From positions 1 to 64,000 of the forward strand of contig NZ_JAFBFA010000016.1 in NCBI RefSeq assembly GCF_016909015.1: 64,000 nucleotides of DNA, given 5' to 3'. The translations under genes and the position numbers were made by a program. Below the pieces are notes generated by a model. That model saw only the letters and a program-made list of their open reading frames with translations, made no database searches and was not told the DNA's origin. Each line of letters begins with the position of its first letter. The first letter of the stretch is position 1. Below, in pieces: positions 53,321 through 62,713 of the stretch. Source of the DNA: Gracilibacillus alcaliphilus (lineage in GTDB: Bacteria; Bacillota; Bacilli; Bacillales; Amphibacillaceae).

Positions 53321-53328
53321 CTTTGTAT

Positions 53329-55494
53329 TCACAGCTTGATGTGACACCTGACACCATCTGGATGATTGTCATAATGAAGCAATAGTGTATGGCTTCTTGC
53401 ATCCCATTCCAAGTTCTTCGCTTGCTGTCCTGCAAGAGAAATTTCCTTAGGCTTTTGGGGACACCTTATTCTGCATACTCCTGGTACATTCAGCGGTCCC
53501 TTGGCTAAAAAGGAGAAATCATATGACTTCCTTTCGCTTGCTTCAATTCGGGAAGAGGCTGCAATGATTTCAAATGCATGCTTTTCTTGCTGAGCATTCA
53601 AATCATAGATAAATGACTGCTCGCCAGGGAATACGCGAACCTTTTCTTGAATCGCCAAACCAGCCTCCAATAAATTCACGTATAAACCATCCAGCTGCAA
53701 AGGTTCTTCAGAAACCGATTCATCCATCACGGCGCTGATTATATAAGGTCCCCTCCGCAGTGACAGATAATTTTTTTCTTTCCACTGATCAGCTTGCTTT
53801 CCTGCTGCCTTTGTTCGTTTCACTGTCTCTTTTAATTGTTCGGCCAATTGCGCGCTTTGAGCAAATTCTTTAGGGCTCTTAGGCAGTATATGAACGATCC
53901 CTTCACCTATTTGATACATATCCTGCTTGGCTTGTGGGTCAATACCTAAGACTTCAAATAGATGTGCTGCCGGATTGGCATATGTTTTTTCATTTGTATT
54001 CCACCAATCCTTTGCTTGATGATATGTATCACTGCCATCGCCAACATAAATTAAACAGCCGCCATCCTGTACCCATTTACTTAAGCCAAGGTGAATATCT
54101 GGTGATTCCGGTTTCATAAATTCATAGCTTAAAATCAATGTATGATAAGGTTCCAGATAAGAAGGGAAGCGTCGGACATTATCTAATTGAACTGGTCTGA
54201 CTGGTATACCTGACTTCAGAAGCGGCAGTGTTAAGCCGTAGAAATCAGACCAGTGCAGTAATTCCTTCGATTTGTCGCTTTTCAGCATTTCCTTTTCCGT
54301 TCCATCATACCGCTGTGCCTCGTCTTCTGTAGGAATATCTAGCGGGTTTCGCTGAAACATGGCAGTATCAGAAAGAAATACGCCGATCGTATCTGCGTTT
54401 CCATCCCATTCGACGACATCCTGCTGCAAGTCCCTTAAGCTGTTCATAATAACCAGTAAGCTAGTGGCATAGCTTTCTGGAATAGACTCCTTGCCATTTC
54501 CATCTTTTTTCGGATAAGACTTATTAAAAATACGATTTGGCCAAGGGGATATTTCATAATGACATACATTGGGATGAAACAGCGATGCCGTCAATGTTTT
54601 GATATAGTTAGTCTTGTAATCATCCCAGTCATAGTTAGGGTTATCTTCAATTGGGTCATGTAAGAACCAAATTCTTCGATCAGTCCCGCGAGTAAGTTCC
54701 TGCATAATGCCATATTCTAAATAGGCCGTTTCAAAGGTTCTTTCTTTAGTTATTCCTTTGTACACGTTTGGTGTTCGCGCAGTTCCTGTCCATACCTGGG
54801 CGATATAGCCATCGACTGTTGGTAAATCCAGCAACTGGGACTGCGGGCTGATTATCCGCCACTGCGTATAATTAATTAAGCTGTGGGTAGGCACGTAAAA
54901 ACGGATTTCACGATTGTAAGTTGTCAACGCATAATCCTTCAGTTCTGTACACAACCGGTCCAAGCAGCGCTTATACAGAAAGGCTTTTAATTTGGAAGCC
55001 CGGTATTGTGCATCTACAGATGCATGAGGTGGTATCCAAGGTTCTTTATAATAAATTTGCCACTCCCTTTTAAAGGCTTCCGAATAACCGCCCTCGACCC
55101 AAAATTCCGGTTCTTCCAGATGAATTGCTTCAACACCGGCATCAACTGCCTTTTTGATCCTTTGTGTTAAGAAGTTGGTATACGAAATCGTTGGTACCAT
55201 ATATGGCACATCTTCTCCATGACTGATTATTTCGCCCATTCTGTTTTTTTGTGCTTCATCCCAGTGGTTTTGTCCATCTACTTTGCCGTATAAATAATGT
55301 TGGTATTCTCCCCAAGCTACCCCTGTCATCAAGTGGATGACATAGCCCCTTTGTTTCCATTCCTTAATCCTTTTGGGCATGGAATCATCTATTCCATAAA
55401 CCATTACAAAATCTGTTTGTAAGTCAATCGTGGGCTGGTAGGGTGCGCTTTCTTGAAAACCTGTTTTTTCTTCCGATCTGTTTGTACTATACAT
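53329..55494 (-). CDS. Putative glycoside hydrolase of unassigned family
   Basis: A 721-aa protein with no signal peptide that I cannot place in a named family. Residues about 30-390 look like a TIM barrel, with candidate acid residues in GVEAIHLEEPEFWVEGGYSE and conserved-looking IRFYVPTHSLINYTQWRI and HYEISPWPNRIF. Residues about 440-560 resemble the class I glutamine-amidotransferase-like domain found after the barrel in GH42-type enzymes (YHTLILSYEFMKPESPDIHL, GGCLIYVGDGSD). A beta domain closes it. GGAGGAG precedes the ATG, which overlaps the upstream gene by 8 bp. Position between a DUF4965-type protein and a GH38 supports a role in glycan breakdown. Confidence 0.65.
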   Translation of the reverse strand: MYSTNRSEEKTGFQESAPYQPTIDLQTDFVMVYGIDDSMPKRIKEWKQRGYVIHLMTGVAWGEYQHYLYGKVDGQNHWDEAQKNRMGEIISHGEDVPYMVPTISYTNFLTQRIKKAVDAGVEAIHLEEPEFWVEGGYSEAFKREWQIYYKEPWIPPHASVDAQYRASKLKAFLYKRCLDRLCTELKDYALTTYNREIRFYVPTHSLINYTQWRIISPQSQLLDLPTVDGYIAQVWTGTARTPNVYKGITKERTFETAYLEYGIMQELTRGTDRRIWFLHDPIEDNPNYDWDDYKTNYIKTLTASLFHPNVCHYEISPWPNRIFNKSYPKKDGNGKESIPESYATSLLVIMNSLRDLQQDVVEWDGNADTIGVFLSDTAMFQRNPLDIPTEDEAQRYDGTEKEMLKSDKSKELLHWSDFYGLTLPLLKSGIPVRPVQLDNVRRFPSYLEPYHTLILSYEFMKPESPDIHLGLSKWVQDGGCLIYVGDGSDTYHQAKDWWNTNEKTYANPAAHLFEVLGIDPQAKQDMYQIGEGIVHILPKSPKEFAQSAQLAEQLKETVKRTKAAGKQADQWKEKNYLSLRRGPYIISAVMDESVSEEPLQLDGLYVNLLEAGLAIQEKVRVFPGEQSFIYDLNAQQEKHAFEIIAASSRIEASERKSYDFSFLAKGPLNVPGVCRIRCPQKPKEISLAGQQAKNLEWDARSHTLLLHYDNHPDGVRCHIKL

Positions 55495-57535
55495 GGTTCT
55501 CCTCCAGACATATATGGTTATTGGTGTTCCAATCTGATTGCAAAAGTAACAGTATATATACGCCGCCTACTACTGATCTGTTTTTAAAGTTTAACCGTTT
55601 GGCTGTTTTTGTATCATACCAGTCTGAAAATGGTACACGATCTGGAGTCTCGTGTAAGAAACGCCAAAGTGGTTCTATTAAGGAGAGTGTATCTTCTCTC
55701 TGTTCCGCTAATGCCGCTGCCCATACCAGCCAATCTGCTTTTGTATAGGTTTCCCGGCTGTCTAACGGTGTTCCATAGCGATTCTGTTGTGAGATATAAT
55801 AGTTTACTTCTTTTTGTTTAACGTCTTCAGAAAATAAGTGTAACGAGAAAATATCATCCCAAATTAAGTTATACTTCAAACTCCATGTATCTGGCTGGTT
55901 AAATGTCAGACGGTAATGGTCGTTATCTAGCGCCATCTGTTCCCATTCCTTGGCCATCTGCTGAGCCTGGTCCAGCCATTGTTTCTTTTCCTCTTGTTTA
56001 CCTATCCATCCGCATAACAAACCATAACTGGCTATGCCCATAATGGCTTTGATGGACAAATTGGTATTATGGGCGAGGTGGCCGGCAAAGTCGTCTGTGC
56101 ACAGCTGCTGCTTTGGATCCAAGCCATTATTTTTTAAGTATTGAGCCCATAGTGTTAGTAAATCCCAATTTTCCTGAGCGAAATCGATCTTGTCCTCCGC
56201 TAAACAGATAGCTGCCATCATCACTAACATATTGCCGCTTTCTTCAATAGGCATCTGATTTTCGAACTTGTTATCGCCATAAACCTGTCCATTGGCAATC
56301 GGGTAGCAGCCAACATCATGAGGAGCAAAGTCAAAAGGCCATTCCTCTGAACGTGCAAAACGAAAAATAGGGCGCATCATACCTTTTACCAGTTCCGGGT
56401 TATAAAGAAGAAACAGCGGGGTAGATGGATAGCTTATATCAACCGTACCCACACATCCATTACTGTTATTTTCCTTGGATAGAAATAAGATATGTTGCTG
56501 ATTATCCAGTACAAGCTTATGAGCTGCAATTGCCTGCCGGTATGCCAGAGCAGTGATATCCCGGTAAGCGGCACCGCCGGCAGCGGTTGTTTGCTGGTTC
56601 AGCTGTTGGTCAAATACCGCACATTCCTGTCTGAGTGCTGGATATTCAGCTGCGGCTGCCTGCAATATCTCATCTATTTCTTGTCCGTTTCTTTTCCAAT
56701 ATCCCGGCAGAGGTTGATGAAAATACTCAATCGAAAAAATATCATTATATGCAAGTACTAGATAATTGGATTGCTTGTCTTGATCGACTGTACCATAGTT
56801 GATCACAGCTGCCATTACAGGACAGTTCTTCTCTGCGCTGCGAGGCATATGCTCGTCATCTATATCGGGCAAGACGCCGTTTGCTGCCCATTTCTGTCGG
56901 ACAGCGCTAGAGGCAATTACTGAATCGCTATGGTCAGCAGGGGGCAATACATGCAGATAGCCCCAGTCAATTCGTGTATCATCTCCTTTACGTTTTAATA
57001 CAGGCTGATCATGGGAGCCCATTTTCATCACGGTTCGATCATTTGCTAGTGTGTATCTGGCCCAGCTTACTTCTTGTTTGGTATCATGTACACACCATTC
57101 GCCTGTCACATCCATATAAATCTGCACATCATGCTGAACCTGATCATTTGCCCATACTTCAAACGTGATATAAGAGGCTGGCCTGGATAGCACATCCAAT
57201 TTATCCAACAGAAGTGGAGTCATAAATTCCACTTGAAGGGTGATTCCAGCCCCTTCAAACACGTAGATAGTAGTTAATGGATGGACGGTCAGCTGTATTT
57301 GTTCTAAATGATCTAATTCCTGATCATTTTCGTTTGTAGCTAGTTTACCCATAAAGCGGTATGCTTTACCGTCCACACGGATCATTCCTGTCATCCCATG
57401 GATACCCGTTGTTCCGCCTGCATTGTATGTCCAATGGTGCGTGTGGTCGTCATAAAGATGATCATTACTGCTCCACACATTGAAATAAGGATCTACTGTT
57501 AATAAAGGAACAGCTGGTGGTCTAATCACATCCAA
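55487..57535 (-). CDS. DUF4965/DUF5127/DUF1793 protein (glutaminase-A-like)
   Basis: A 682-aa protein whose segments match the family named after fungal glutaminase A: PPAVPLLTVDPYFNVWSSND at the start, an N-terminal beta domain, then an (alpha/alpha) barrel with SKENNSNGCVGTVDISYPST, FAPHDVGCYPIANGQVYGDN and MPIEESGNMLVMMAAI. The D-x-SYPSTP and EESGNM motifs are diagnostic. Despite the name, bacterial members sit in glycan loci and are suspected glycosidases. There is no signal peptide, so it is cytoplasmic here. The start appears to be TTG 57535 with a weak RBS (AAAAGA), and GTG 57529 is an alternative. Confidence 0.82.
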   Translation of the reverse strand: MDVIRPPAVPLLTVDPYFNVWSSNDHLYDDHTHHWTYNAGGTTGIHGMTGMIRVDGKAYRFMGKLATNENDQELDHLEQIQLTVHPLTTIYVFEGAGITLQVEFMTPLLLDKLDVLSRPASYITFEVWANDQVQHDVQIYMDVTGEWCVHDTKQEVSWARYTLANDRTVMKMGSHDQPVLKRKGDDTRIDWGYLHVLPPADHSDSVIASSAVRQKWAANGVLPDIDDEHMPRSAEKNCPVMAAVINYGTVDQDKQSNYLVLAYNDIFSIEYFHQPLPGYWKRNGQEIDEILQAAAAEYPALRQECAVFDQQLNQQTTAAGGAAYRDITALAYRQAIAAHKLVLDNQQHILFLSKENNSNGCVGTVDISYPSTPLFLLYNPELVKGMMRPIFRFARSEEWPFDFAPHDVGCYPIANGQVYGDNKFENQMPIEESGNMLVMMAAICLAEDKIDFAQENWDLLTLWAQYLKNNGLDPKQQLCTDDFAGHLAHNTNLSIKAIMGIASYGLLCGWIGKQEEKKQWLDQAQQMAKEWEQMALDNDHYRLTFNQPDTWSLKYNLIWDDIFSLHLFSEDVKQKEVNYYISQQNRYGTPLDSRETYTKADWLVWAAALAEQREDTLSLIEPLWRFLHETPDRVPFSDWYDTKTAKRLNFKNRSVVGGVYILLLLQSDWNTNNHICLEENHV

Positions 57536-57577
57536 TCTTTTAGAACTCGAATTTGTAAAAGTTGTTGTATTGATTGA

Positions 57578-57603
57578 AAGTCCCTTCGTTACAGAAGGGA
57601 CTT
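57578..57603 (-). other. Intercistronic hairpin after the binding-protein gene
   Basis: AAGTCCCTTC and GAAGGGACTT form a perfect 10-bp stem over a 6-nt loop, 14 bp after the stop of the leftward binding-protein gene and before the DUF4965-type gene. No T run follows. This is the fourth example of such a hairpin here. Confidence 0.7.
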
Positions 57604-57616
57604 GTATGACGTGTTA

Positions 57617-59248
57617 CTAGTTGGAGGTACGGTAACGCATAAATTCTGTGCCGCTCTTTGCCTGCTCGGTAATTTCCGCCGCAACTTCTTCTATACCAGC
57701 ATTACGAAGGGCCTCACGGGTTTCATTAATAATGCTGAGTGCTTCTTCATCTGTACTGGAGTGAATGGCTTGTTGAACAACATCTCCCATAACCGTCGTA
57801 ACTGGTTCGATTTGTGCGAAATTAGGATGATTCTTCAATACTGCATAAGGATCTAGGCCGGTTGCAGCATTAACACCATCTTGCCGGAATATTTCCATAA
57901 ATTCTTGTTTCGCTTGGTATTGCTTATTCACTTGATGTCCGAAGGGTCCGCCGCCTAATGAGCTTTCTCGATCCAGTCCGGTAAGTGTTAAAAATGCGGT
58001 ATCAATGCCTTCATCCTTCAAGGTGCCATCATTGATTTTTTCTACAGCTTCCTCTTTAGCTACTACTTCGCCATCCTCCAGGTCATAATGTTCTCCCTCC
58101 ACACCGAATTTGGCGAGCATGTATCCTTCGTCACTTGACAGGTAATCAAAAAGCTTAACAAATGCTTCTAGCTTTTCTTCAGAGGCATCGGCAAAAATTG
58201 CGATCAATTGACTGCCCTGCACATTAAATTCGGTACGATAGCGGTCACCGTTAAAGTCTTCCATTGGTCCTAAAGGCACATAGTTCTCTTCTAAGCCGCC
58301 TTGCTTCGTGTCATTCCACATGCCGTTAAATTGGTTTGGCATGACGGCATATCGGCCTTGCGATATTTTTTCCCTGGCAATCGTACCAGTATGGGAAAAT
58401 ACCTCTGGATCAAGTAATCCTTCATGCATTAATTTCCGCATAAATAGTACCCATTCTTCATATTCTTCGGTCATAAAATTATATCTGGCATTGCCTTCCT
58501 CATCGATAAACCAGCTTCCTGCCCCAGCAACAGGTACAAACATTTCAGAGGTAATATCCAGCGGCCAGCCGTTATCATATGCTCCTAATGGAAACACCTC
58601 ATTGCCATTTGTTTCAAAACCGCCTTCTTTAACCGCTTTCAGGAAGTTGTATAAATCATCTGGTGTTTGTACAGAGTTGGGATCAATACCAACCTCATCG
58701 GCGATGTCTTTATTGACATATAATCCATAGAGCCAATCTACAATATCATCCTCTGTTGCGGGAAACATCGAATGGAGTATGAATTGCCCGCCTTGCTGCT
58801 GGCTGATGATATCATTGTACAAAGATACAGACATGTTTTCTTCCTTAAGTACCTCAGCTAGTCTTTCGTGCTCTTCGATATATGGTGTTAAATCATGCAA
58901 GAGACCATCATTAGCCGCCTCCAGCAGTAATTCAGCTTCTTTCCCCCAGGCAGGTCCAATATAAACATCTGGGAATTCTCCAGTTGCTAATACTTGTGTT
59001 AACTTATCGACTTCACTGCCATTGGTATATTCAATATCCAATGTAACTCCTGTTTCTTCTCTGATTTTCTCTGCGACAGGGTTATTAACAGGATCTTCCG
59101 GGGCACCGCCTCCAGATCCATTCCAGTTGTGTAATACCTTTAAGGTAACTTCTCCGTCACCTTCGCCTGAACTGCCCTCATTACTGCATGCAGCTAAAAG
59201 AGTAAAACTGATTACAATCATAAGAAATACCAGCAATTTTTGTTTCAT
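57617..59248 (-). CDS. Large solute-binding lipoprotein (LplA-like)
   Basis: Binding protein of 543 aa, longer than the usual 430-450 and typical of the LplA/YtcQ class. Lipobox LAAC has cysteine 21. The mature part begins VTLKVLHNWNGSGGGAPEDP and includes DVYIGPAWGKEAELLLEAAN and LSSDEGYMLAKFGVEGEHYD. AGGGAGG precedes the ATG. It receives substrate for the permeases encoded at 60197 and 59290. Members of this class mostly take up oligosaccharides from plant polysaccharides. No ATPase gene is nearby. Confidence 0.92.
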   Translation of the reverse strand: MKQKLLVFLMIVISFTLLAACSNEGSSGEGDGEVTLKVLHNWNGSGGGAPEDPVNNPVAEKIREETGVTLDIEYTNGSEVDKLTQVLATGEFPDVYIGPAWGKEAELLLEAANDGLLHDLTPYIEEHERLAEVLKEENMSVSLYNDIISQQQGGQFILHSMFPATEDDIVDWLYGLYVNKDIADEVGIDPNSVQTPDDLYNFLKAVKEGGFETNGNEVFPLGAYDNGWPLDITSEMFVPVAGAGSWFIDEEGNARYNFMTEEYEEWVLFMRKLMHEGLLDPEVFSHTGTIAREKISQGRYAVMPNQFNGMWNDTKQGGLEENYVPLGPMEDFNGDRYRTEFNVQGSQLIAIFADASEEKLEAFVKLFDYLSSDEGYMLAKFGVEGEHYDLEDGEVVAKEEAVEKINDGTLKDEGIDTAFLTLTGLDRESSLGGGPFGHQVNKQYQAKQEFMEIFRQDGVNAATGLDPYAVLKNHPNFAQIEPVTTVMGDVVQQAIHSSTDEEALSIINETREALRNAGIEEVAAEITEQAKSGTEFMRYRTSN

Positions 59249-59289
59249 TTTTATTCCTCCCTTTTTAAATGATTAGATAAGCAGACATA

Positions 59290-60180
59290 CTAGCCTTTAA
59301 TAGAACCAACCATAACCCCCTTAACAAAGTACTTTTGTAAAAATGGATATATACAAATGATTGGCAGTGTAGCGATAATCAATGTTGCCATTCTTAATGA
59401 TTCAGGTGTGACATTGATAAGTCCAGATGATACGGTGGTACCGGACTGTGACGATCTTTGTGCGGCATTGGCCAATGCTTCGGATTCTGTTAACAATTCA
59501 TTAAGCAGTGTCTGCACTGGCCGTAATGCTTCATCGGTAACAAAGTAAGCCCCGGTAAACCAATCATTCCAATGGAACACCCCTTGGAATAAGGCGATGG
59601 TTGCCAATACCGGTCTTGATAACGGCAGGATGATCGACATAAAAATTCGAAAGTTGCTTGCGCCGTCAATCTGTGCCGATTCCTCCAGTGACTTCGGCAG
59701 CTGGTCAAAGAATGTCCGGATAATAATGATATGGAAAAAGCTAAACAAAAATGGGAATACATATACCCAAAAGTTATTAATTAAACCTAGTTCCCGGAAC
59801 AAAATAAAGTTTGGAATCATTCCGCCGCTAAAAATCGAAGGAATAAAAATAAAGAATGTAAAGAAAGATCTTCCGGGTAAATCTTTCTTGGTCAGCGCAT
59901 AGGCAAACAGGGCGGATAAAAATACGTGTAAGCTGGTACCAATTACTGTTCGCGATACGGTAATTACATAGGCATTCAGGAATGTACTATCTTGAAAGAT
60001 TTGAATATAGTTTTCAAAGGTAAAGCCGCGCGGCAAAAAATAAATAGGATGTTTCATCGCCTCAGCACCGTCACTTAAGGAATAGGCTAAGATGTAGATG
60101 AATGGATAAAGTGTACTAAATGCAAAAACCGCCAATAACGTATAGTTGAAAATAGAAAACCATGACCATTTTTTTCTCAT
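59290..60180 (-). CDS. ABC transporter permease (LplC/YtcP-like)
   Basis: Permease of 296 aa with six membrane segments, EAA loop LEESAQIDGASNFRIFMSII and the characteristic end LQKYFVKGVMVGSIKG. I take ATG 60180 (MRKKWSWFSIFNYTLLAVF), preceded by AAGGAGG at 11 bases. The open frame extends to 60216 and would overlap the upstream gene with no better RBS. Confidence 0.92.
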   Translation of the reverse strand: MRKKWSWFSIFNYTLLAVFAFSTLYPFIYILAYSLSDGAEAMKHPIYFLPRGFTFENYIQIFQDSTFLNAYVITVSRTVIGTSLHVFLSALFAYALTKKDLPGRSFFTFFIFIPSIFSGGMIPNFILFRELGLINNFWVYVFPFLFSFFHIIIIRTFFDQLPKSLEESAQIDGASNFRIFMSIILPLSRPVLATIALFQGVFHWNDWFTGAYFVTDEALRPVQTLLNELLTESEALANAAQRSSQSGTTVSSGLINVTPESLRMATLIIATLPIICIYPFLQKYFVKGVMVGSIKG

Positions 60181-60196
60181 TGTGTACAGTACCTCC

Positions 60197-61159
60197 TTAC
60201 CATAGTGATGTCTCATTTACTTTTTTACTGATGCTGTTAGCAATAATGATTAAAATCACACCAATTATACTTTGGAATAACCCAACTGCAGTAGCATAAC
60301 TGATTCGGCCTTGTTCCAAACCTGACTGAATGACGTGTACATCCAGCACTGTACCAATCGAAGCCGTAGCAGGTGTATTTAACAGTAACAGCTGTTCATA
60401 GCCAACAGTCATGATGCCGCCGCAAGCTAACAGGAACATAATAACCATAACAGGACGAATGGCAGGTAAGGTAATATGCCATACTTGTCTAAAACGGTTG
60501 GCACCGTCCATTTTGGCGGATTCATATAATTGCTGATCAACGCCTGAAATGGCAGCTAAATAAATAATCGCTCCGAAACCAGCCGCTTTCCAAATATCTG
60601 ACAGAATAATGATTTGATAAAAATAATCTAAGTTTCCTAAGAATTGAATTTTGCTAAAACCAAGGGAAGCGATAATTTCATTGATGGGACCGCCATATGG
60701 CGTGAGCATTCTTTGCAAAATGGTAACTACAACAATCCATGAAATAAAGTGAGGCAAGTAGGATATGGTCTGGACTGTTTTTTTAAATTTTAAGACTTTC
60801 ACCTCATTGAGAAGTAAAGCTAGGATGATAGGCATGGGGAAGCCTATCACTAATTTCATTAAACTGATTATTAACGTGTTGCGGATGATATCCCAAGCTT
60901 GATAAAAATTAAAGAACTCCTTGAAATACTTAAGGCCGCTCCATTCACTTCCTGTAATGCCTCCTACAAAGCTGAAATCCTTAAATGCAACGGTTAGACC
61001 ATACATTGGTATGTAGGCGAACACGACAAACCAAATAATACCTGGCAGCATAAACAGATAATATAAGCGGTGCTGCCATATGCGCAGCCAAAGGCTTTTC
61101 TTATTTTGGACACTGTAATTATCTGTGTAAAGGTCTTTATCCATCTCTACATTGTTCAT
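60197..61159 (-). CDS. ABC transporter permease (LplB/YteP-like)
   Basis: Permease of 320 aa with six membrane segments. It carries the class motifs LPGIIWFVVFAYIPMYGLTV and YLPHFISWIVVVTILQRML, and the EAA loop LYESAKMDGANRFRQVWHIT. It is the first gene of the leftward operon, 43 bases from the predicted start site. GAGG lies close to the ATG, and a stronger AGGAGG is 13 bases away. Confidence 0.92.
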   Translation of the reverse strand: MNNVEMDKDLYTDNYSVQNKKSLWLRIWQHRLYYLFMLPGIIWFVVFAYIPMYGLTVAFKDFSFVGGITGSEWSGLKYFKEFFNFYQAWDIIRNTLIISLMKLVIGFPMPIILALLLNEVKVLKFKKTVQTISYLPHFISWIVVVTILQRMLTPYGGPINEIIASLGFSKIQFLGNLDYFYQIIILSDIWKAAGFGAIIYLAAISGVDQQLYESAKMDGANRFRQVWHITLPAIRPVMVIMFLLACGGIMTVGYEQLLLLNTPATASIGTVLDVHVIQSGLEQGRISYATAVGLFQSIIGVILIIIANSISKKVNETSLW

Positions 61160-61189
61160 CTCATCCTCACTTCCTCCTAAGATTCAAAT

Positions 61190-61203
61190 TGTATGCGTTT
61201 TCA
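61190..61203 (-). promoter_or_regulatory. cre site overlapping the transcription start
   Basis: On the minus strand TGAAAACGCATACA fits the CcpA consensus TGNAANCGNNNNCA at every defined position. It lies at the expected start point of the leftward operon, the usual place for catabolite repression by blocking initiation. Confidence 0.7.
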
Positions 61204-61208
61204 AATGA

Positions 61209-61237
61209 ATTATATTAAATATAATATTATATGTCAA
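61209..61237 (-). promoter_or_regulatory. Consensus sigma-A promoter of the LplBCA operon
   Basis: On the minus strand TTGACA (61237-61232), a 17-bp spacer and TATAAT (61214-61209): both boxes are perfect. The spacer and -10 region are one long AT dyad, likely the operator of the divergent GntR/LacI-type regulator. Such a strong promoter implies tight repression. Confidence 0.88.
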
Positions 61238-61606
61238 CGTATTTTATTACATAAAAATAATAATGTGTTATAATTTTATATGATTTATCATGGTTTACTA
61301 GATTGTAACGGATAGAAAAAATTTTTGAGGGCAAGAATGAAAAATTGTCTCATTCTGCATATGAGTGGGGAGAGAAACTGGTATGTCACGGTGATGATTG
61401 TCCAACATGAGTTTCCAACAGAATCGAGAAACCAGATGGAGGGACAACTGATTTCCAGATAAGTTTCGTTAGATCAAGGGGAAGATTATCAAAATAAGCA
61501 GTCTTTTGATTGATTAGGCAATTCGATTCAGCTTATACTAAAAGAATACATATATTTGTTACAGAGTATTTAAAATGAATGGAGTTTTCGGAATAGGTGG
61601 TGGCAT

Positions 61607-62713
61607 ATGAAACCGTTATACGAACAAATATATAAATCCTTAAGAGAAGATATTATATCAGCAAAATATCAAATAGGAGATCAAATTCCAGCGGAAAAAG
61701 AGTTATCCAAACAATTTAATGTGAGTAACATTACTATTAAAAAGGCACTGGAGAAATTATCAAGCGAAGGGCTTATATATAGAACAAGAGGCAAAGGTAC
61801 CTTTGTTTCGAATCAAAAAAATGAAAACTTAACAACAAAAAATAACCAAGGCACAAAAAAACCGCTCTTTGGTTTAATCGTAACGACATTTGACGACAGT
61901 TTTGGCAACCGATTAATTGGAGGTATTGAAGATGCCGCCCAAGACACTTGTCATATTATTTTGAAACGCTCTTTAAGCATTCCGGAAAGAGAAGATAAGG
62001 CGATCAGAGAACTGCTTGATTATGGGATAGACGGACTGATTATATCCCCGGCAAAGGCAGAACATTACAGCCGAGAAATCCTCAAAATGATTGTTGATCG
62101 ATTTCCGTTTGTGTTGATTGACAGATCTTTCAAAGGTTTAGCGGCTACTTCTGTATCCACAGATAATGAGAAGGCAGCCAAAGAAGGGATCCGTCATTTA
62201 ATTGATCTCGGTCATGAGCATATTGGGGTGCTGATTCCTAAAGATAATTCGACAACGGCGATTGAAGATCGGATTAAAGGAGTAGTGGAGGCTATTGTAG
62301 AAAAAAAGGTGGTAGTCAATCGCGAGTTATGGTGTGCGGAGATAAAGAGCCCATACCCGACACATAAAGATACTGCGAAAGATATAGAAACGATCAAAGC
62401 TCATTTACTGAAGTATCCTCAAATTACGGCTCTGTTTGCCTTAGAATATAATATTGCGGTACTGGCAAAGCAAGCGGTAGAACAGTTAAACTTACGGATA
62501 CCTGAAGATATATCGATTATGAGCTTTGATAGTCCGCCAAGAAATGCGCTGGAATGGAACTTCACCCATTTGCATCAGCAGGAGGAAAAAATTGGCCAGC
62601 AAGCCCTAGACAGCCTGCTTGACATGTATCATGGCAACTTTGAGATGAAAAAAGATATTCGTATACCGGCCCAACTGGTAGAAGGAACGACAACCAAAAA
62701 CCGTGGCACGTAA
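61607..62713 (+). CDS. GntR-family regulator with LacI-type sugar-sensing domain (AraR-like)
   Basis: Regulator of 368 aa. The GntR winged helix is at about 1-68 (PAEKELSKQFNVSNITIKKA, GKGTFVSN). A LacI-type sensor follows from about 85 (FGLIVTTFDDSFGNRLIGGI, FPFVLIDRSFKGLAATSVST). It is divergent from the LplBCA operon and is the natural candidate to control its promoter. It shares architecture and many residues with the regulator at 995-2167, so the two are paralogs 60 kb apart. The ATG at 61607 has AGGTGG upstream. Confidence 0.9.
   Translation: MKPLYEQIYKSLREDIISAKYQIGDQIPAEKELSKQFNVSNITIKKALEKLSSEGLIYRTRGKGTFVSNQKNENLTTKNNQGTKKPLFGLIVTTFDDSFGNRLIGGIEDAAQDTCHIILKRSLSIPEREDKAIRELLDYGIDGLIISPAKAEHYSREILKMIVDRFPFVLIDRSFKGLAATSVSTDNEKAAKEGIRHLIDLGHEHIGVLIPKDNSTTAIEDRIKGVVEAIVEKKVVVNRELWCAEIKSPYPTHKDTAKDIETIKAHLLKYPQITALFALEYNIAVLAKQAVEQLNLRIPEDISIMSFDSPPRNALEWNFTHLHQQEEKIGQQALDSLLDMYHGNFEMKKDIRIPAQLVEGTTTKNRGT

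Larger units (their letters stand above)
61160..61606. other. Divergent control region of the LplBCA operon and GntR gene
   Basis: 447 bp without a gene. The left part holds the leftward promoter, a TTATATT-A-AATATAA palindrome (61210-61224) inside it and a cre site. The right part (61300-61590) shows no clear gene or structure apart from weak AT-rich promoter-like sequence for the regulator at 61607. Confidence 0.6.
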
